From the NCBI RefSeq assembly GCF_026339955.1, contig NZ_JAPEPW010000001.1, positions 6,407,001 to 6,471,000 of the forward strand: 64,000 bases of DNA, written 5' to 3'. Below the pieces are notes generated by a model. That model was not told the origin of the DNA. It ran no database searches and saw only the letters and a list, made by a program, of their open reading frames with translations. A program made the translations under genes and the position numbers. Within the stretch, counting starts at the first letter, position 1. The number at the start of each line of letters is the position of its first letter. Of the stretch, positions 8,450 to 16,634 are shown piece after piece. The DNA is from Streptomyces sp. NBC_01549. Lineage in GTDB: Bacteria; Actinomycetota; Actinomycetes; Streptomycetales; Streptomycetaceae.

Positions 8450-9598
8450 TTACGCGACCATGTGATGCGCCAGTGCGAGGTGCGGGTCCGTCTCGCCGGG
8501 CGCGGGCGCCGGATCGGCGTGCACGAGGGCCGCGGTGAGCTTCGGTACGGCGTGCAGCAGGGCGTGTTCGGCCTCGACGACGATGCGGTGCGCCTGCCGC
8601 ACGCGCGCCTCGCCGTCCACCACGATCGCCACCTCGGCGCGCAGCCGGTGCCCGATCCATCGCAGCCGCAGCTCACCCACATCGCGCACGCCGGGGACCG
8701 CCCGCAGAGCCCGCTCGGCCGAGTCGACCAACTCCGGGTCCACGGCGTCCATCACGCGCCGGAACACCTCGCGGGCGGCGTCGCGCAGCACCAGCAGGAT
8801 CGCGGCCGTGATGGCCAGCCCCACCAGCGGGTCGGCGAGTTGCCACCCCAGTGCCGCGCCGCCCGCCCCCACCAGCACCGCCAGTGAGGTGAATCCGTCC
8901 GTGCGGGCATGGAGGCCGTCCGCCACGAGCGCGGCCGAGCCGATCTCACGCCCGACACGGATCCGGTGGCGGGCGACCCATTCGTTGCCGAGGAAGCCGA
9001 TCAGCGCGGCCGCCGCGACGACCGGGATGTGGTGCAGGGGGCGCGGGTCGATCAGCCGCGCGACCGCGGTCCAGGCCGCGAAGGCGCCGGACGCGGCGAT
9101 CGTCAGCACGATCGCGATGCCCGCGAGGTCCTCCGCCCGGCCGTAGCCGTAGGTGAAGCGGCGCGTCGCCGCGCGCCGGCCCAGGACGAAGGCGATGCCG
9201 AGGGGGACGGCCGTGAGCGCGTCGGCGGCATTGTGCACCGTGTCGCCGAGCAGCGCGACCGACCCGGAGATCACGACCACGGCCGCCTGTGCCACGGCGG
9301 TCGCGCCGAGGACGACGAGGGACACCCACAGGGCGCGCATACCGCGGGCCGACGACTCCAGCGCGGAGTCGAGTTTGTCGCCGGTCTCGTGGGAGTGGGG
9401 GGTGAGGAGGTGGCGGAGACGGGGGAGCGGGCCGGAAGGAGTGTCGTGGGTGTGAGTGTGGGGGTGCGAGTGGGGCTGGGGGTGGGTGTGGGGCTGCGGG
9501 TGGTCGCGTGCCGGGCGACCGTGCTCTTGGCCCTGGCCCTGGCCCTGCCCGTGCTCATGGCTGTGGCTGTGGCCGTACGCGTCGTGCCGGTCGCTCAC
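8450..9598 (-). CDS. Cation diffusion facilitator (zinc-type metal exporter)
   Basis: A 382-aa CDF transporter with a His-rich cytosolic N-terminus (alternating HSHSHEHG and HPHTHTHD stretches with a GQ tandem), six TM helices (about 80-290) and the C-terminal CDF domain. Metal-site residues appear in LLGDTVHNAAD (helix 2) and ADGLHARTDGF (helix 5), the HxxxD/DxxxD pattern of Zn/Cd-type CDFs. The GTG at 9598 with AAGGGGA upstream is preferred over longer frames that overlap the divergent regulator. The neighbouring ArsR gene is the likely metal sensor. Confidence 0.9.
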   Translation of the reverse strand: MSDRHDAYGHSHSHEHGQGQGQGQEHGRPARDHPQPHTHPQPHSHPHTHTHDTPSGPLPRLRHLLTPHSHETGDKLDSALESSARGMRALWVSLVVLGATAVAQAAVVVISGSVALLGDTVHNAADALTAVPLGIAFVLGRRAATRRFTYGYGRAEDLAGIAIVLTIAASGAFAAWTAVARLIDPRPLHHIPVVAAAALIGFLGNEWVARHRIRVGREIGSAALVADGLHARTDGFTSLAVLVGAGGAALGWQLADPLVGLAITAAILLVLRDAAREVFRRVMDAVDPELVDSAERALRAVPGVRDVGELRLRWIGHRLRAEVAIVVDGEARVRQAHRIVVEAEHALLHAVPKLTAALVHADPAPAPGETDPHLALAHHMVA

Positions 9599-9654
9599 GG
9601 GGGTCCCCTTCCGTTGCGCGGGAGTGGACGTGCCGGCGTCCACGAGGCCATTAT

Positions 9655-9670
9655 GTGCGTATGAGCGCAC
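9655..9670. promoter_or_regulatory. ArsR-type operator candidate
   Basis: GTGCG-TATGAG-CGCAC, a perfect inverted repeat, overlaps the start codon of the ArsR gene. A second pair of TGCGCA palindromes follows at 9688-9702. Both lie between or within the divergent ArsR and CDF genes. Binding here would block transcription of both genes until metal is bound. Confidence 0.45.
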
Positions 9671-10020
9671 GCATGCACCTATCACCTGCGCATGATGCGC
9701 ATCCGCGTACCCCGGGCGAGGAACAGTTCGCGCTCGCCGCCGAACTCCTCGCCCTCCTGGGCGACCGCACCCGCCTCGCCCTCCTGCACGCCCTGACCGG
9801 GGGAGAAGCCGATGTCACGACGCTCACCGAGGCGTGCGGTGCCGCCCGCCCCGCCGTCAGTCAGCATCTGGCCAGGCTGCGTCTCGCCGGTCTGGTGAAC
9901 ACCCGTAAGGAGGGCCGCCGGGTGATCTACTCACTCGGCGACGGCCATCTGCGCCGGGTGGTCGACGAGGCGTTGAACCTGGCTGACCACCGCCTCACCG
10001 ACCGCCCGCCGCACGACTGA
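9661..10020 (+). CDS. ArsR/SmtB-family metalloregulator
   Basis: A 119-aa winged-helix repressor (HTH_5 about residues 25-95). Typical motifs are LLALLGDRTRLALLHAL and the recognition segment ARPAVSQHLARLRLAGLV, followed by the wing REEGRRVIYSL-like KEGRRVIYSLGD. The C-terminal helix ends HRLTDRPPHD with His/Asp residues of the kind used by alpha-5 zinc sites (SmtB/CzrA class). ATG 9661 matches family length; a second Met lies four codons on. Divergent to the CDF exporter, which it probably derepresses under excess metal. Confidence 0.88.
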   Translation: MSARMHLSPAHDAHPRTPGEEQFALAAELLALLGDRTRLALLHALTGGEADVTTLTEACGAARPAVSQHLARLRLAGLVNTRKEGRRVIYSLGDGHLRRVVDEALNLADHRLTDRPPHD

Positions 10021-10036
10021 GGGAAACCCCCGGCGC

Positions 10037-10921
10037 TCAGTGGCCGGTGTCGTCCTCGCCCGCCTCCAGCAGGTTCGCCGCCGCGCCCACGATGCTCGGG
10101 TCAGGGCTGCCGACGACCTCGTCGTCCTTGTCCGCGTAGGCGAAGCGGGCCAGGACGCTGCGCATCGCCTCGACGCGCGCCCGCTTCTTGTCGTTGCTCT
10201 TCACCACGGTCCAGGGGGCCTGTTCGGTGTCCGTCTCGCGGAACATGGTGACCTTGGCGGCGGTGTAGTCCTCCCAGCGGTCCAAGGAGGCCAGGTCCAT
10301 GGGGCTGAGCTTCCACTGCCGTACGGGGTCGACCTGGCGGATCGTGAAGCGGGTGCGCTGCTCGCCCTGCGACACCGAGAACCAGAACTTGATCAGGTCC
10401 ACTCCGTCGTCGACGAGCATCCGCTCGAAGGCGGGCGCCTGCCGCATGAAGCGCCGGTACTCGTCGTCCATGCAGAAGCCCATCACCCGCTCGACGCCGG
10501 CCCGGTTGTACCAGGACCGGTCGAACATCACGATCTCGCCCGCGGTCGGCAGATGCTCCACGTACCGCTGGAAGTACCACTGTCCGCGCTCGCGCTCGGT
10601 CGGCTTCTCCAGTGCCACCACCCGGGCGCCGCGCGGATTGAGGTGCTCGGTGAAGCGCTTGATCGTGCCGCCCTTGCCGGCCGCGTCGCGCCCTTCGAAG
10701 ACGATGACGAGACGCCGGCCGGTCGCCTTGATCCAACTCTGCAGCTTCAGCAGTTCTATCTGCTGCAGGCGCTTGTGCCACTCGTACTCCTTGCGCTCCA
10801 TGCGCTCGTGGTACGGGTAGTTCTCACGCCAGGTCTCCACCGGACTGCCGTCCGGCCGAATCAGTACCGGGTCGTCGTGGTCGCTGTAATCGACGGTCAG
10901 ACCCGTCAGCAATGGCGTCAT
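10037..10921 (-). CDS. ppk2: Polyphosphate kinase 2 family protein
   Basis: A 294-aa PPK2-domain kinase that transfers phosphate between polyphosphate and nucleotides. Walker A is GRDAAGKGG, followed by FTEHLNPRGARVVALEKPT. Walker B and the lid region are MFDRSWYNRAGVERVMGF, with FWFSVSQGEQRTRF and WKLSPMDLASLDRWEDYT after it. This matches the class I PPK2 core in order and length. ATG at 10921 (MTPLLTGLTVDY) follows a possible 49-aa membrane peptide by 20 bp. Whether it makes GTP/ATP or polyP cannot be decided here. Confidence 0.92.
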   Translation of the reverse strand: MTPLLTGLTVDYSDHDDPVLIRPDGSPVETWRENYPYHERMERKEYEWHKRLQQIELLKLQSWIKATGRRLVIVFEGRDAAGKGGTIKRFTEHLNPRGARVVALEKPTERERGQWYFQRYVEHLPTAGEIVMFDRSWYNRAGVERVMGFCMDDEYRRFMRQAPAFERMLVDDGVDLIKFWFSVSQGEQRTRFTIRQVDPVRQWKLSPMDLASLDRWEDYTAAKVTMFRETDTEQAPWTVVKSNDKKRARVEAMRSVLARFAYADKDDEVVGSPDPSIVGAAANLLEAGEDDTGH

Positions 10922-10941
10922 CGCGGCCTCCCCGGCTTCAC

Positions 10942-11091
10942 TCAGTGGAACTGCGGCACGATCCGGTAAATTCCGTACGCGACGAAGGCCGCGCAGGCCA
11001 GGAAGCACAGTCCGGCCTGTGCGACGCCGAGAGCGTGGGTGCCGTCGGCGTCGCTCACCGTGGTGACGTCGCCGAGTGCGGTCCACTCCAT
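10942..11091 (-). CDS. Possible 49-aa single-pass membrane peptide
   Basis: Reads MEWTALGDVTTVSDADGTHA, then one hydrophobic helix (GLCFLACAAFVAYGIYRIV) and PQFH at the end. It ends 20 bp before the PPK2 start on the same strand. No Shine-Dalgarno is visible before ATG 11091, so translation would be leaderless or weak. The composition is protein-like and its position suggests a small PPK2-operon partner, but support rests only on frame and hydrophobicity. Confidence 0.45.
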   Translation of the reverse strand: MEWTALGDVTTVSDADGTHALGVAQAGLCFLACAAFVAYGIYRIVPQFH

Positions 11092-11209
11092 GGGGTGATG
11101 GTGAGGGTGCGGGGACCGGACCCAGACGCGGTTCGCTCGGGGACTGGTCGGCGTGCGGTGGCTGAAACTCGTCCTGTGTGCGGAACTCGCCCTGTGTGTG
11201 GAACTCGTC

Positions 11210-11626
11210 CTATGTGCGGCCGCAGTCCGGGCACAGGCCCCGGTAGGTCACCTCGACGTCGGAAACGGTGAAGCCGAACCGCTCGGAGGCGGGCAGATCG
11301 GACAGCGGGTCGCCGCTCGGGTGGACGTCCCGGATGGCGCCGCAGACCGAGCACACCAGGTGCTGGTGGGGGCGGTGGGCGTTCGGATCGTAGCGCTTGG
11401 CGCGGCCGTCGGTGGCCACCTCGATCACCTCGCCGAGCGAAACGAGCTCGCCGAGGGTGTTGTAGACGGTCGCGCGCGAGATCTCCGGCAGTCGGGCGGT
11501 GGCGCGCGCGAGTACCTCGTCCGCGGTGAGGTGCACATGCTCGCCGTCGAGTACCTCGGCGACCACCCGGCGCTGGGCGGTCATCCGCCAGCCCCGTCCG
11601 CGAAGTCGTTCGAGCAGGTTACTCAT
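11210..11626 (-). CDS. Fur-family peroxide regulator (CatR-like)
   Basis: A 138-aa Fur/PerR-type repressor. The winged helix is at residues 1-80 (LRGRGWRMTAQRRVVAEVL; ATVYNTLGELVSLGEV), and the dimer/metal domain has RPHQHLVCSVCGAI with CxxC and a second pair in GLCPDCGRT near the C-terminus. ATG 11626 is at the expected position. In S. coelicolor, CatR is divergent from the catalase gene catA. Here the same orientation leads through a catalase scrap to katG. Regulation by peroxide-driven loss of DNA binding is inferred. Confidence 0.88.
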   Translation of the reverse strand: MSNLLERLRGRGWRMTAQRRVVAEVLDGEHVHLTADEVLARATARLPEISRATVYNTLGELVSLGEVIEVATDGRAKRYDPNAHRPHQHLVCSVCGAIRDVHPSGDPLSDLPASERFGFTVSDVEVTYRGLCPDCGRT

Positions 11627-11686
11627 GCTCACCAGCCTAACCATGCATCGTCTGACGAATGAATCCGTACGGGTCTGGTTCTCGTA

Positions 11687-11714
11687 TTGACTTGGATTGA
11701 GTCCATCGTAGGAT
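11687..11714 (+). promoter_or_regulatory. Vegetative-type promoter with overlapping Fur/CatR-like dyad
   Basis: TTGACT (11687-11692) and TAGGAT (11709-11714) are separated by 16 bp. Between them lies the dyad TGGA-TTGAG-TCCA, also readable as GACT-N7-AGTC, so a repressor bound there would occlude RNA polymerase. It directs transcription towards the catalase scrap and katG, and CatR is the likely binder. Confidence 0.5.
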
Positions 11715-11780
11715 CGGTTCCGGCGGCAGCCAAGGGACAGGACAACAGCAGGGAAAAGCACGTGACGGTTCAGGAGACGG

Positions 11781-11845
11781 GTGGAGCTCGCCCACTTCAG
11801 CCGCGAGCGCATCCCCGAGCGCAGCGTCCACGCGAGGCGCATCGT
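11781..11845 (+). pseudogene. Monofunctional catalase N-terminal scrap
   Basis: GTG GAG CTC reads VELAHFSRERIPERSVHAR, matching the highly conserved heme-catalase string LAHFnRERIPERVVHAkG. Only about 20-25 codons are recognisable before the frame degenerates. Its place, divergent to a CatR-like regulator, is where catA lies in S. coelicolor, so this is probably what remains of catA. Confidence 0.65.
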
Positions 11846-11887
11846 CCGTACGAGTGGCGCCGGTGCCCCGCGCACGGGGCCCTCCGC

Positions 11888-12010
11888 GCACCCATCGCGG
11901 TGCGCCGTGTACGCCGTGCCGAACCCGGCAGCCCGACCCGGTTCGAGCGACGCGTCGGCGACTGCCGCCCCTACGTCATGTGCCGGTCGTACGGTGTCGT
12001 CGACGACGTC
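11888..12010 (+). pseudogene. furA-type regulator scrap upstream of katG
   Basis: The frame reads VRRAEPGSPTRFERRVGDCR, then PYVMCRSYGVVDDV. This resembles the Fur segment VRRIeP.GSvaRYE.RVGDNHHHVVCRSCGvi.DVD of FurA proteins encoded immediately upstream of katG in actinobacteria. The metal histidines (NHHH) are replaced by CRPY and the rest is missing. It abuts the catalase scrap on one side and katG on the other. Confidence 0.6.
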
Positions 12011-12110
12011 CCCAGGGGCCTGTGCCCCGGCTGTTTCGACTGTTCCGCCCGACCGCTTCACCGCCCGCAGTTCCTGAGCACAGTGATCCGCCCCGTCCGG
12101 AAGGATTCCC

Positions 12111-14327
12111 ATGTCCGAGAACCATGATGCAATCGTCACCGATGCGAAATCGGAGGGCGCAGGTGGCTGCCCCGTCGCGCACGGACGCGCCGCGCACCCG
12201 ACCCAGGGCGGCGGAAACCGTCAGTGGTGGCCGGAGCGGCTCAACCTGAAGATCCTCGCCAAGAACCCCGCCGTGGCGAACCCCCTCGGTGAGGAGTTCG
12301 ACTACGCCGAGGCCTTCAAGACCCTCGACCTCGCGGCCGTGAAGCAGGACATCGCCGAGGTGCTGACCACCTCGCAGGACTGGTGGCCCGCCGACTTCGG
12401 CAACTACGGCCCCTTCATGATCCGTATGGCGTGGCACAGCGCGGGCACCTACCGCATCAGCGACGGCCGCGGCGGCGCCGGTGCCGGGCAGCAGCGTTTC
12501 GCCCCCCTGAACAGCTGGCCGGACAACGGCAACCTGGACAAGGCCCGCCGCCTGCTGTGGCCGGTCAAGAAGAAGTACGGCCAGAGCCTCTCCTGGGCCG
12601 ACCTCATGATCCTCACCGGCAACGTCGCCCTGGAGCAGATGGGCTTCGACACCTTCGGCTTCGCCGGCGGCCGTGCGGACGTCTGGGAGTCCGAGGAGGA
12701 CGTGTACTGGGGTCCCGAGACCACCTGGCTCGACGACCAGCGCTACACGGGCGACCGCGAGCTGGAGAACCCGCTCGGCGCGGTCCAGATGGGCCTCATC
12801 TACGTCAACCCCGAGGGCCCCAACGGCAACCCGGACCCGATCGCCGCGGCCCGCGACATCCGCGAGACCTTCCGCCGCATGGCGATGAACGACGAGGAGA
12901 CGGTCGCCCTGATCGCGGGCGGTCACACCTTCGGCAAGACCCACGGCGCGGGCCCGGCGGACGCCGTGGGCGCCGACCCCGAGGCCGCCCCGATCGAGGC
13001 GCAGGGCCTGGGCTGGAAGAGCACGTACGGCACGGGCAAGGGCGGCGACGCGATCACGTCCGGCCTCGAGGTCACCTGGACCAGCACGCCGACCCAGTGG
13101 GGCAACGGCTTCTTCGACAACCTCTTCCGCTACGAGTGGGAGCTGACGCAGAGCCCGGCGGGCGCCAACCAGTGGGTGGCGAAGGACGCCGAGGAGACCA
13201 TCCCCGACGCGCACGACCCGTCGAAGAAGCGCCTGCCCACGATGCTCACGACGGACCTGTCGCTGCGCTTCGACCCGATCTACGAGCCGATCTCCCGCCG
13301 CTTCCACGAGAACCCCGCGGAGTTCGCGGACGCCTTCGCCCGCGCCTGGTACAAGCTGACCCACCGTGACATGGGCCCGAAGTCCCTCTACCTCGGCCCC
13401 GAGGTCCCGGAGGAGACCCTGCTGTGGCAGGACCCGCTGCCGGAGGCGCAGGGCGCGCCCATCGACGCCGAGGACGTCACCGCCCTCAAGGCGAAGATCC
13501 TCGACTCGGACCTGACCGTCTCGCAGCTGGTCTCCGCCGCGTGGGCGTCGGCCTCGACGTTCCGCGGCAGCGACAAGCGCGGCGGCGCCAACGGCGCCCG
13601 TATCCGCCTGGAGCCGCAGCGCGGCTGGGAGGCCAACGACCCCGACCAGCTCGCGGCGGTGCTGCGCACGCTGGAGGGCATCCAGCGGGACTTCAACGCC
13701 GGTGCCAAGAAGGTCTCCCTCGCCGACCTGATCGTCCTCGGCGGCAGCGCCGCGGTCGAGAAGGCCGCCAAGGACGCCGGTCACGACGTCGAGGTGCCCT
13801 TCACCCCGGGCCGTGTCGACGCGACGGACGAGCACACCGACGCGGAGTCCTTCGCCGCGCTGGAGCCGACCGCCGACGGATTCCGCAACTACCTCGGCAA
13901 GGGCAACCGGCTGCCGGCCGAGTACCTGCTGCTGGACCGGGCGAACCTGCTGACCCTGAGCGCCCCCGAGCTGACGGTCCTCGTCGGCGGCCTGCGCGTC
14001 CTGGGCGCCAACCACCAGCAGTCCTCGCACGGTGTCCTCACCACGAACCCCGGAACGCTGACCAACGACTTCTACGTCAACCTGCTCGACCTGGGCACGA
14101 CGTGGACGGCGACCTCCGAGGACGCGACCACCTTCGAGGCCCGCGACGACGCCACGGGCGAGATCAAGTGGACCGGCACCCGCGCCGACCTCGTCTTCGG
14201 CTCCAACTCCGAGCTGCGCGCGCTCGCCGAGGTCTACGCGAGCGACGACGCGAAGGAGAAGTTCGTCAAGGACTTCATCGCCGCGTGGGACAAGGTCATG
14301 AACCTCGACCGGTTCGACCTCGTCTGA
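12111..14327 (+). CDS. katG: Catalase-peroxidase KatG
   Basis: A 738-aa bifunctional heme catalase-peroxidase that removes H2O2. Both peroxidase-like halves are present. Active-site residues are visible: distal Arg105, Trp108 and His109 in IRMAWHSAGTYR, Tyr231 in LIYVNPEGPNG and Met257, which would form the Trp-Tyr-Met adduct, and proximal His272 in AGGHTFGKTHG. The start ATG has AAGGA upstream. In relatives katG is the second gene of a furA-katG operon, but here furA is a scrap and the intact Fur gene is divergent and CatR-like. A 16-bp stem terminator follows. Confidence 0.96.
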   Translation: MSENHDAIVTDAKSEGAGGCPVAHGRAAHPTQGGGNRQWWPERLNLKILAKNPAVANPLGEEFDYAEAFKTLDLAAVKQDIAEVLTTSQDWWPADFGNYGPFMIRMAWHSAGTYRISDGRGGAGAGQQRFAPLNSWPDNGNLDKARRLLWPVKKKYGQSLSWADLMILTGNVALEQMGFDTFGFAGGRADVWESEEDVYWGPETTWLDDQRYTGDRELENPLGAVQMGLIYVNPEGPNGNPDPIAAARDIRETFRRMAMNDEETVALIAGGHTFGKTHGAGPADAVGADPEAAPIEAQGLGWKSTYGTGKGGDAITSGLEVTWTSTPTQWGNGFFDNLFRYEWELTQSPAGANQWVAKDAEETIPDAHDPSKKRLPTMLTTDLSLRFDPIYEPISRRFHENPAEFADAFARAWYKLTHRDMGPKSLYLGPEVPEETLLWQDPLPEAQGAPIDAEDVTALKAKILDSDLTVSQLVSAAWASASTFRGSDKRGGANGARIRLEPQRGWEANDPDQLAAVLRTLEGIQRDFNAGAKKVSLADLIVLGGSAAVEKAAKDAGHDVEVPFTPGRVDATDEHTDAESFAALEPTADGFRNYLGKGNRLPAEYLLLDRANLLTLSAPELTVLVGGLRVLGANHQQSSHGVLTTNPGTLTNDFYVNLLDLGTTWTATSEDATTFEARDDATGEIKWTGTRADLVFGSNSELRALAEVYASDDAKEKFVKDFIAAWDKVMNLDRFDLV

Positions 14328-14340
14328 CCAGTACGACCCT

Positions 14341-14378
14341 GACGTCCAGGTCGGCCCGCACCGGCCGACCTGGACGTC
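14341..14378. terminator. katG terminator
   Basis: Perfect 16-bp inverted repeat GACGTCCAGGTCGGCC with a 6-nt loop, 14 bp after the katG stop. Confidence 0.75.
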
Positions 14379-14453
14379 CTCGGCCCGGGGACCCCCCCGA
14401 GGCGTGCGCAAAAACGCTTGCCCCGAGGGTGTCGGCGTCATGAGGATGACGGA

Positions 14454-15302
14454 ATGCCGATCCTCTCCGCCCCCGACGGGACCGAACTCGCCTACCACGT
14501 CACGGGCCAGGGCGAGCCGCTGCTCTGTCTGCCCGGTGGTCCCATGCGTGCCTCCGCCTACCTCGGCGATCTCGGCGGGCTGTCGCGACACCGTCGGCTG
14601 TTCCTGCTGGATCTGCGGGGGACCGGCGACTCCGCCGTCCCGGCCGACCCGGCGACGTACCGCTGCGACGGGCAGGTGGACGACGTCGAGGCCTTCCGGG
14701 CGCACCTCGGGCTGGAGCGAGTGGATCTCCTCGCCCACTCGGCTGCGGGCGACCTCGCGCTCCTCTACGCGGCCCGGCATCCCGACCGCGTCCGCACCCT
14801 CACACTCGTCACCGCTCGCGCCCGCGCCCTCGGCGTCGACTTCACCGAGGAGCACCGCCGGGAGGCGGCGGCGCGGCGCAAGGCCGAGCCGTGGTTCGAG
14901 GAAGCGTACGACGCCTACGAACGGATCTGGGCGGGCTCGACGGCCGATGCCGACTGGGACGCTGTCGCCCCGTTCTTCTACGGCCGTTGGGACGCGACCG
15001 CACAGGCGCACGCCGGGACCGAGGCGGAACAGACCAACGAGGAGGCCGCGGACCTGTACGCGTCCGCCGGCGCCTTCGAACCAGCCGTGGCCCGCGCCGT
15101 CGTCGCCGAGCTGGACGCACGGGTCCTGCTGCTCGCGGGCGAACTCGACAGCGGCCCACTGCCGCGGGTGGCCGCCGCCGTCGCGGAGCTGTTCCCCGAC
15201 GCGGAACTGACCGTTCAGCCGGGGGCCGGCCACCACCCGTGGCTCGACGACCCCGGGCGCTTCACGGCCACCGTGACGGCCTTCCTCGACCGGGCGCGGT
15301 GA
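14454..15302 (+). CDS. Alpha/beta hydrolase
   Basis: A 282-aa alpha/beta-hydrolase of the proline-iminopeptidase/haloperoxidase-like type. It has LLCLPGGPM as the oxyanion loop, the DLRGTGDSAVPAD turn, a nucleophile elbow LLAHSAAGDLALL (Ser in HSAAG), a late Asp region in LLLAGELDSGPL, and the catalytic His in VQPGAGHHPWLDDP. ATG 14454 has GAGGA upstream; an in-frame GTG twelve codons earlier lacks a good ribosome-binding site. Substrate unknown. It is monocistronic and convergent with the GNAT gene. Confidence 0.87.
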   Translation: MPILSAPDGTELAYHVTGQGEPLLCLPGGPMRASAYLGDLGGLSRHRRLFLLDLRGTGDSAVPADPATYRCDGQVDDVEAFRAHLGLERVDLLAHSAAGDLALLYAARHPDRVRTLTLVTARARALGVDFTEEHRREAAARRKAEPWFEEAYDAYERIWAGSTADADWDAVAPFFYGRWDATAQAHAGTEAEQTNEEAADLYASAGAFEPAVARAVVAELDARVLLLAGELDSGPLPRVAAAVAELFPDAELTVQPGAGHHPWLDDPGRFTATVTAFLDRAR

Positions 15303-15321
15303 CCGCTGCGCACCACCGGGT

Positions 15322-15762
15322 TCAGGCCAGCCGCAGGTCGACCCACTCGGCCGTCTCGCCCGGCAGCACATACCGCTCGATCTCGACGAACCCGCGCCGC
15401 ACGGCGAACCGCAGCCCGTCCTCGTTGGACGCCAGTACGACCGTCTCGATCATCTCCGCGCCCAGCGCCCGAGCCCGCTCCAGCCCGCGCTCGTAGAGCT
15501 CCTCGCCGAACCCCTGCCGACGGTGTTCGGGCAGTACCCGGGCGATCACCGTCGCCGTCGAGCCGCCGTCCTTCGGCGGACGTACGGTCGAGCAGCCCAC
15601 CAGGACGTCGCCGAGGTACACGACCTCCAAGTGGTTGCGCCCGGCACGCTCACGGACCTCGTCGAGCGACAGGGCGGCGGGAGGCACGATGACATTGTGG
15701 ACGTACCGCCAGTCCTTGAGACCGGCCTCGTCGTCCGACTGCTGGAAACGGAGAGTGGACAC
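15322..15762 (-). CDS. GNAT-family N-acetyltransferase
   Basis: About 146 aa with the acetyl-CoA-binding motif A in IARVLPEHRRQGFGEELYERG (RRQGFG pyrophosphate loop) and motif B in SNEDGLRFAVRRGFVEIER. The start is uncertain: GTG at 15762 (VSTLRFQQSDD) is chosen, while a TTG 12 codons further upstream has no clear ribosome-binding site. Substrate unknown; small-molecule or N-terminal acetylation is typical. Confidence 0.83.
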   Translation of the reverse strand: MSTLRFQQSDDEAGLKDWRYVHNVIVPPAALSLDEVRERAGRNHLEVVYLGDVLVGCSTVRPPKDGGSTATVIARVLPEHRRQGFGEELYERGLERARALGAEMIETVVLASNEDGLRFAVRRGFVEIERYVLPGETAEWVDLRLA

Positions 15763-15837
15763 CGGAGCAGCAAACCCATCCCCACCACGGGCCGTCAACC
15801 GGGTTTGCCGCGAACCGGCTTGGCGCGCGAACGTCGG

Positions 15838-16245
15838 TCAGCCGAGGCGGGGGATCTCGATGGCGGGGCAGCGGTCCATGACCATGTCGAGTCCGGCGGC
15901 GCGGGTACGGTCGTACGCGCCCTCGTCGATGACGCCGAGCTGGAACCAGACGGCCTTGGCGCCGACGGTGGCGGCTTCGTCGGCGACGGGCCCCGCGAGG
16001 TCGCTGTTGACGAAGACGTCGACGACATCGACGTCGAACGGGATCGCGTCGAGCGAGGGGTAGCCCTTCTCGCCGTGGACGGTCTCGGCCTTCGGGTGCA
16101 CGGGGACGATCCGCTTGCCGTAGCGCTGAAGGACGTAGGCGACTCCGTACGCCGCGCGCCGCTCGTTGGACGAGAGGCCGACGATCGCCCAGGTGTCGCC
16201 GAGTTCGGTGAGGATCTTGCGGATCGTTGCCGGGTCGCCGTACAC
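15838..16245 (-). CDS. CoA-binding Rossmann protein (YccU/CoA_binding_2)
   Basis: A 135-aa single-domain protein of the CoA_binding family (CoA_binding_2). Nucleotide contacts are in WAIVGLSSNERRAAYGVA and GKRIVPVHPKAETVHGEKGY, and the signature IDVVDVFVN-like VDVVDVFVNSDLAGPVADE is followed by AVWFQLGVIDEGAY. GTG 16245 is preceded by AGGAGG 7 nt away, ruling out longer versions. The role of this widespread family is unclear; CoA-thioester sensing has been proposed. Confidence 0.87.
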   Translation of the reverse strand: MYGDPATIRKILTELGDTWAIVGLSSNERRAAYGVAYVLQRYGKRIVPVHPKAETVHGEKGYPSLDAIPFDVDVVDVFVNSDLAGPVADEAATVGAKAVWFQLGVIDEGAYDRTRAAGLDMVMDRCPAIEIPRLG

Positions 16246-16385
16246 GGTCGGCCTCCTGGGTCTGGTGTCAAGGACTGTCGTGGACTGCCGTGGGCCGCAG
16301 CGGCCCGTCTGCTCGCTCAGCCGGACAACAGCATGAGGCACACGCTGATTCCCCGTGGCGTGGGGGGGCCGTGTCAAGGGACCCG

Positions 16386-16451
16386 AGCGCCACCCTCATC
16401 GACACCGCCGACGTGTACGGTCCCCACACCAACGAGGACCTGGTCGGCCCG
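16386..16451 (+). pseudogene. Aldo/keto reductase scrap
   Basis: SATLIDTADVYGPHTNEDLV is the diagnostic AKR segment carrying the catalytic Asp and Tyr (lDTAdvYG.h.NEelvG). Neither the preceding beta-strands nor the rest of the barrel can be found, so this is a 20-codon remnant in the 389-bp gap before the SDR gene. Confidence 0.6.
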
Positions 16452-16506
16452 AGCTGTCACTGTGGACGCGCTTCCCGGGCCGGAACCTCGTCAACGCCCT
16501 GAGGGC

Positions 16507-16546
16507 ACCCCGTACGAGGCGCCACCCGAGGGCCTTCGTACGGGGC
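16507..16546. terminator. Hairpin in gene-poor gap
   Basis: CCCCGTACGAGG and the nearly complementary CTTCGTACGGGG form a stem of about 12 bp around a loop of roughly 15 nt. It may be the terminator of the lost aldo/keto reductase gene. Confidence 0.4.
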
Positions 16547-16634
16547 GTCGCCGTGAGGGACGAGCGGCGGGGTGCCCACCGGGGGCATGCTGCCCCTCGT
16601 AGGCTGCCCCACCCCCGAGGCCCCAAGGAAGACC

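Noticed and set aside
11976..15371. Very long open frame antisense to katG (over 1100 codons)
   Set aside because: Arg/Gly/Val-rich shadow of katG third-position GC bias; the plus-strand frame has all catalase-peroxidase motifs.
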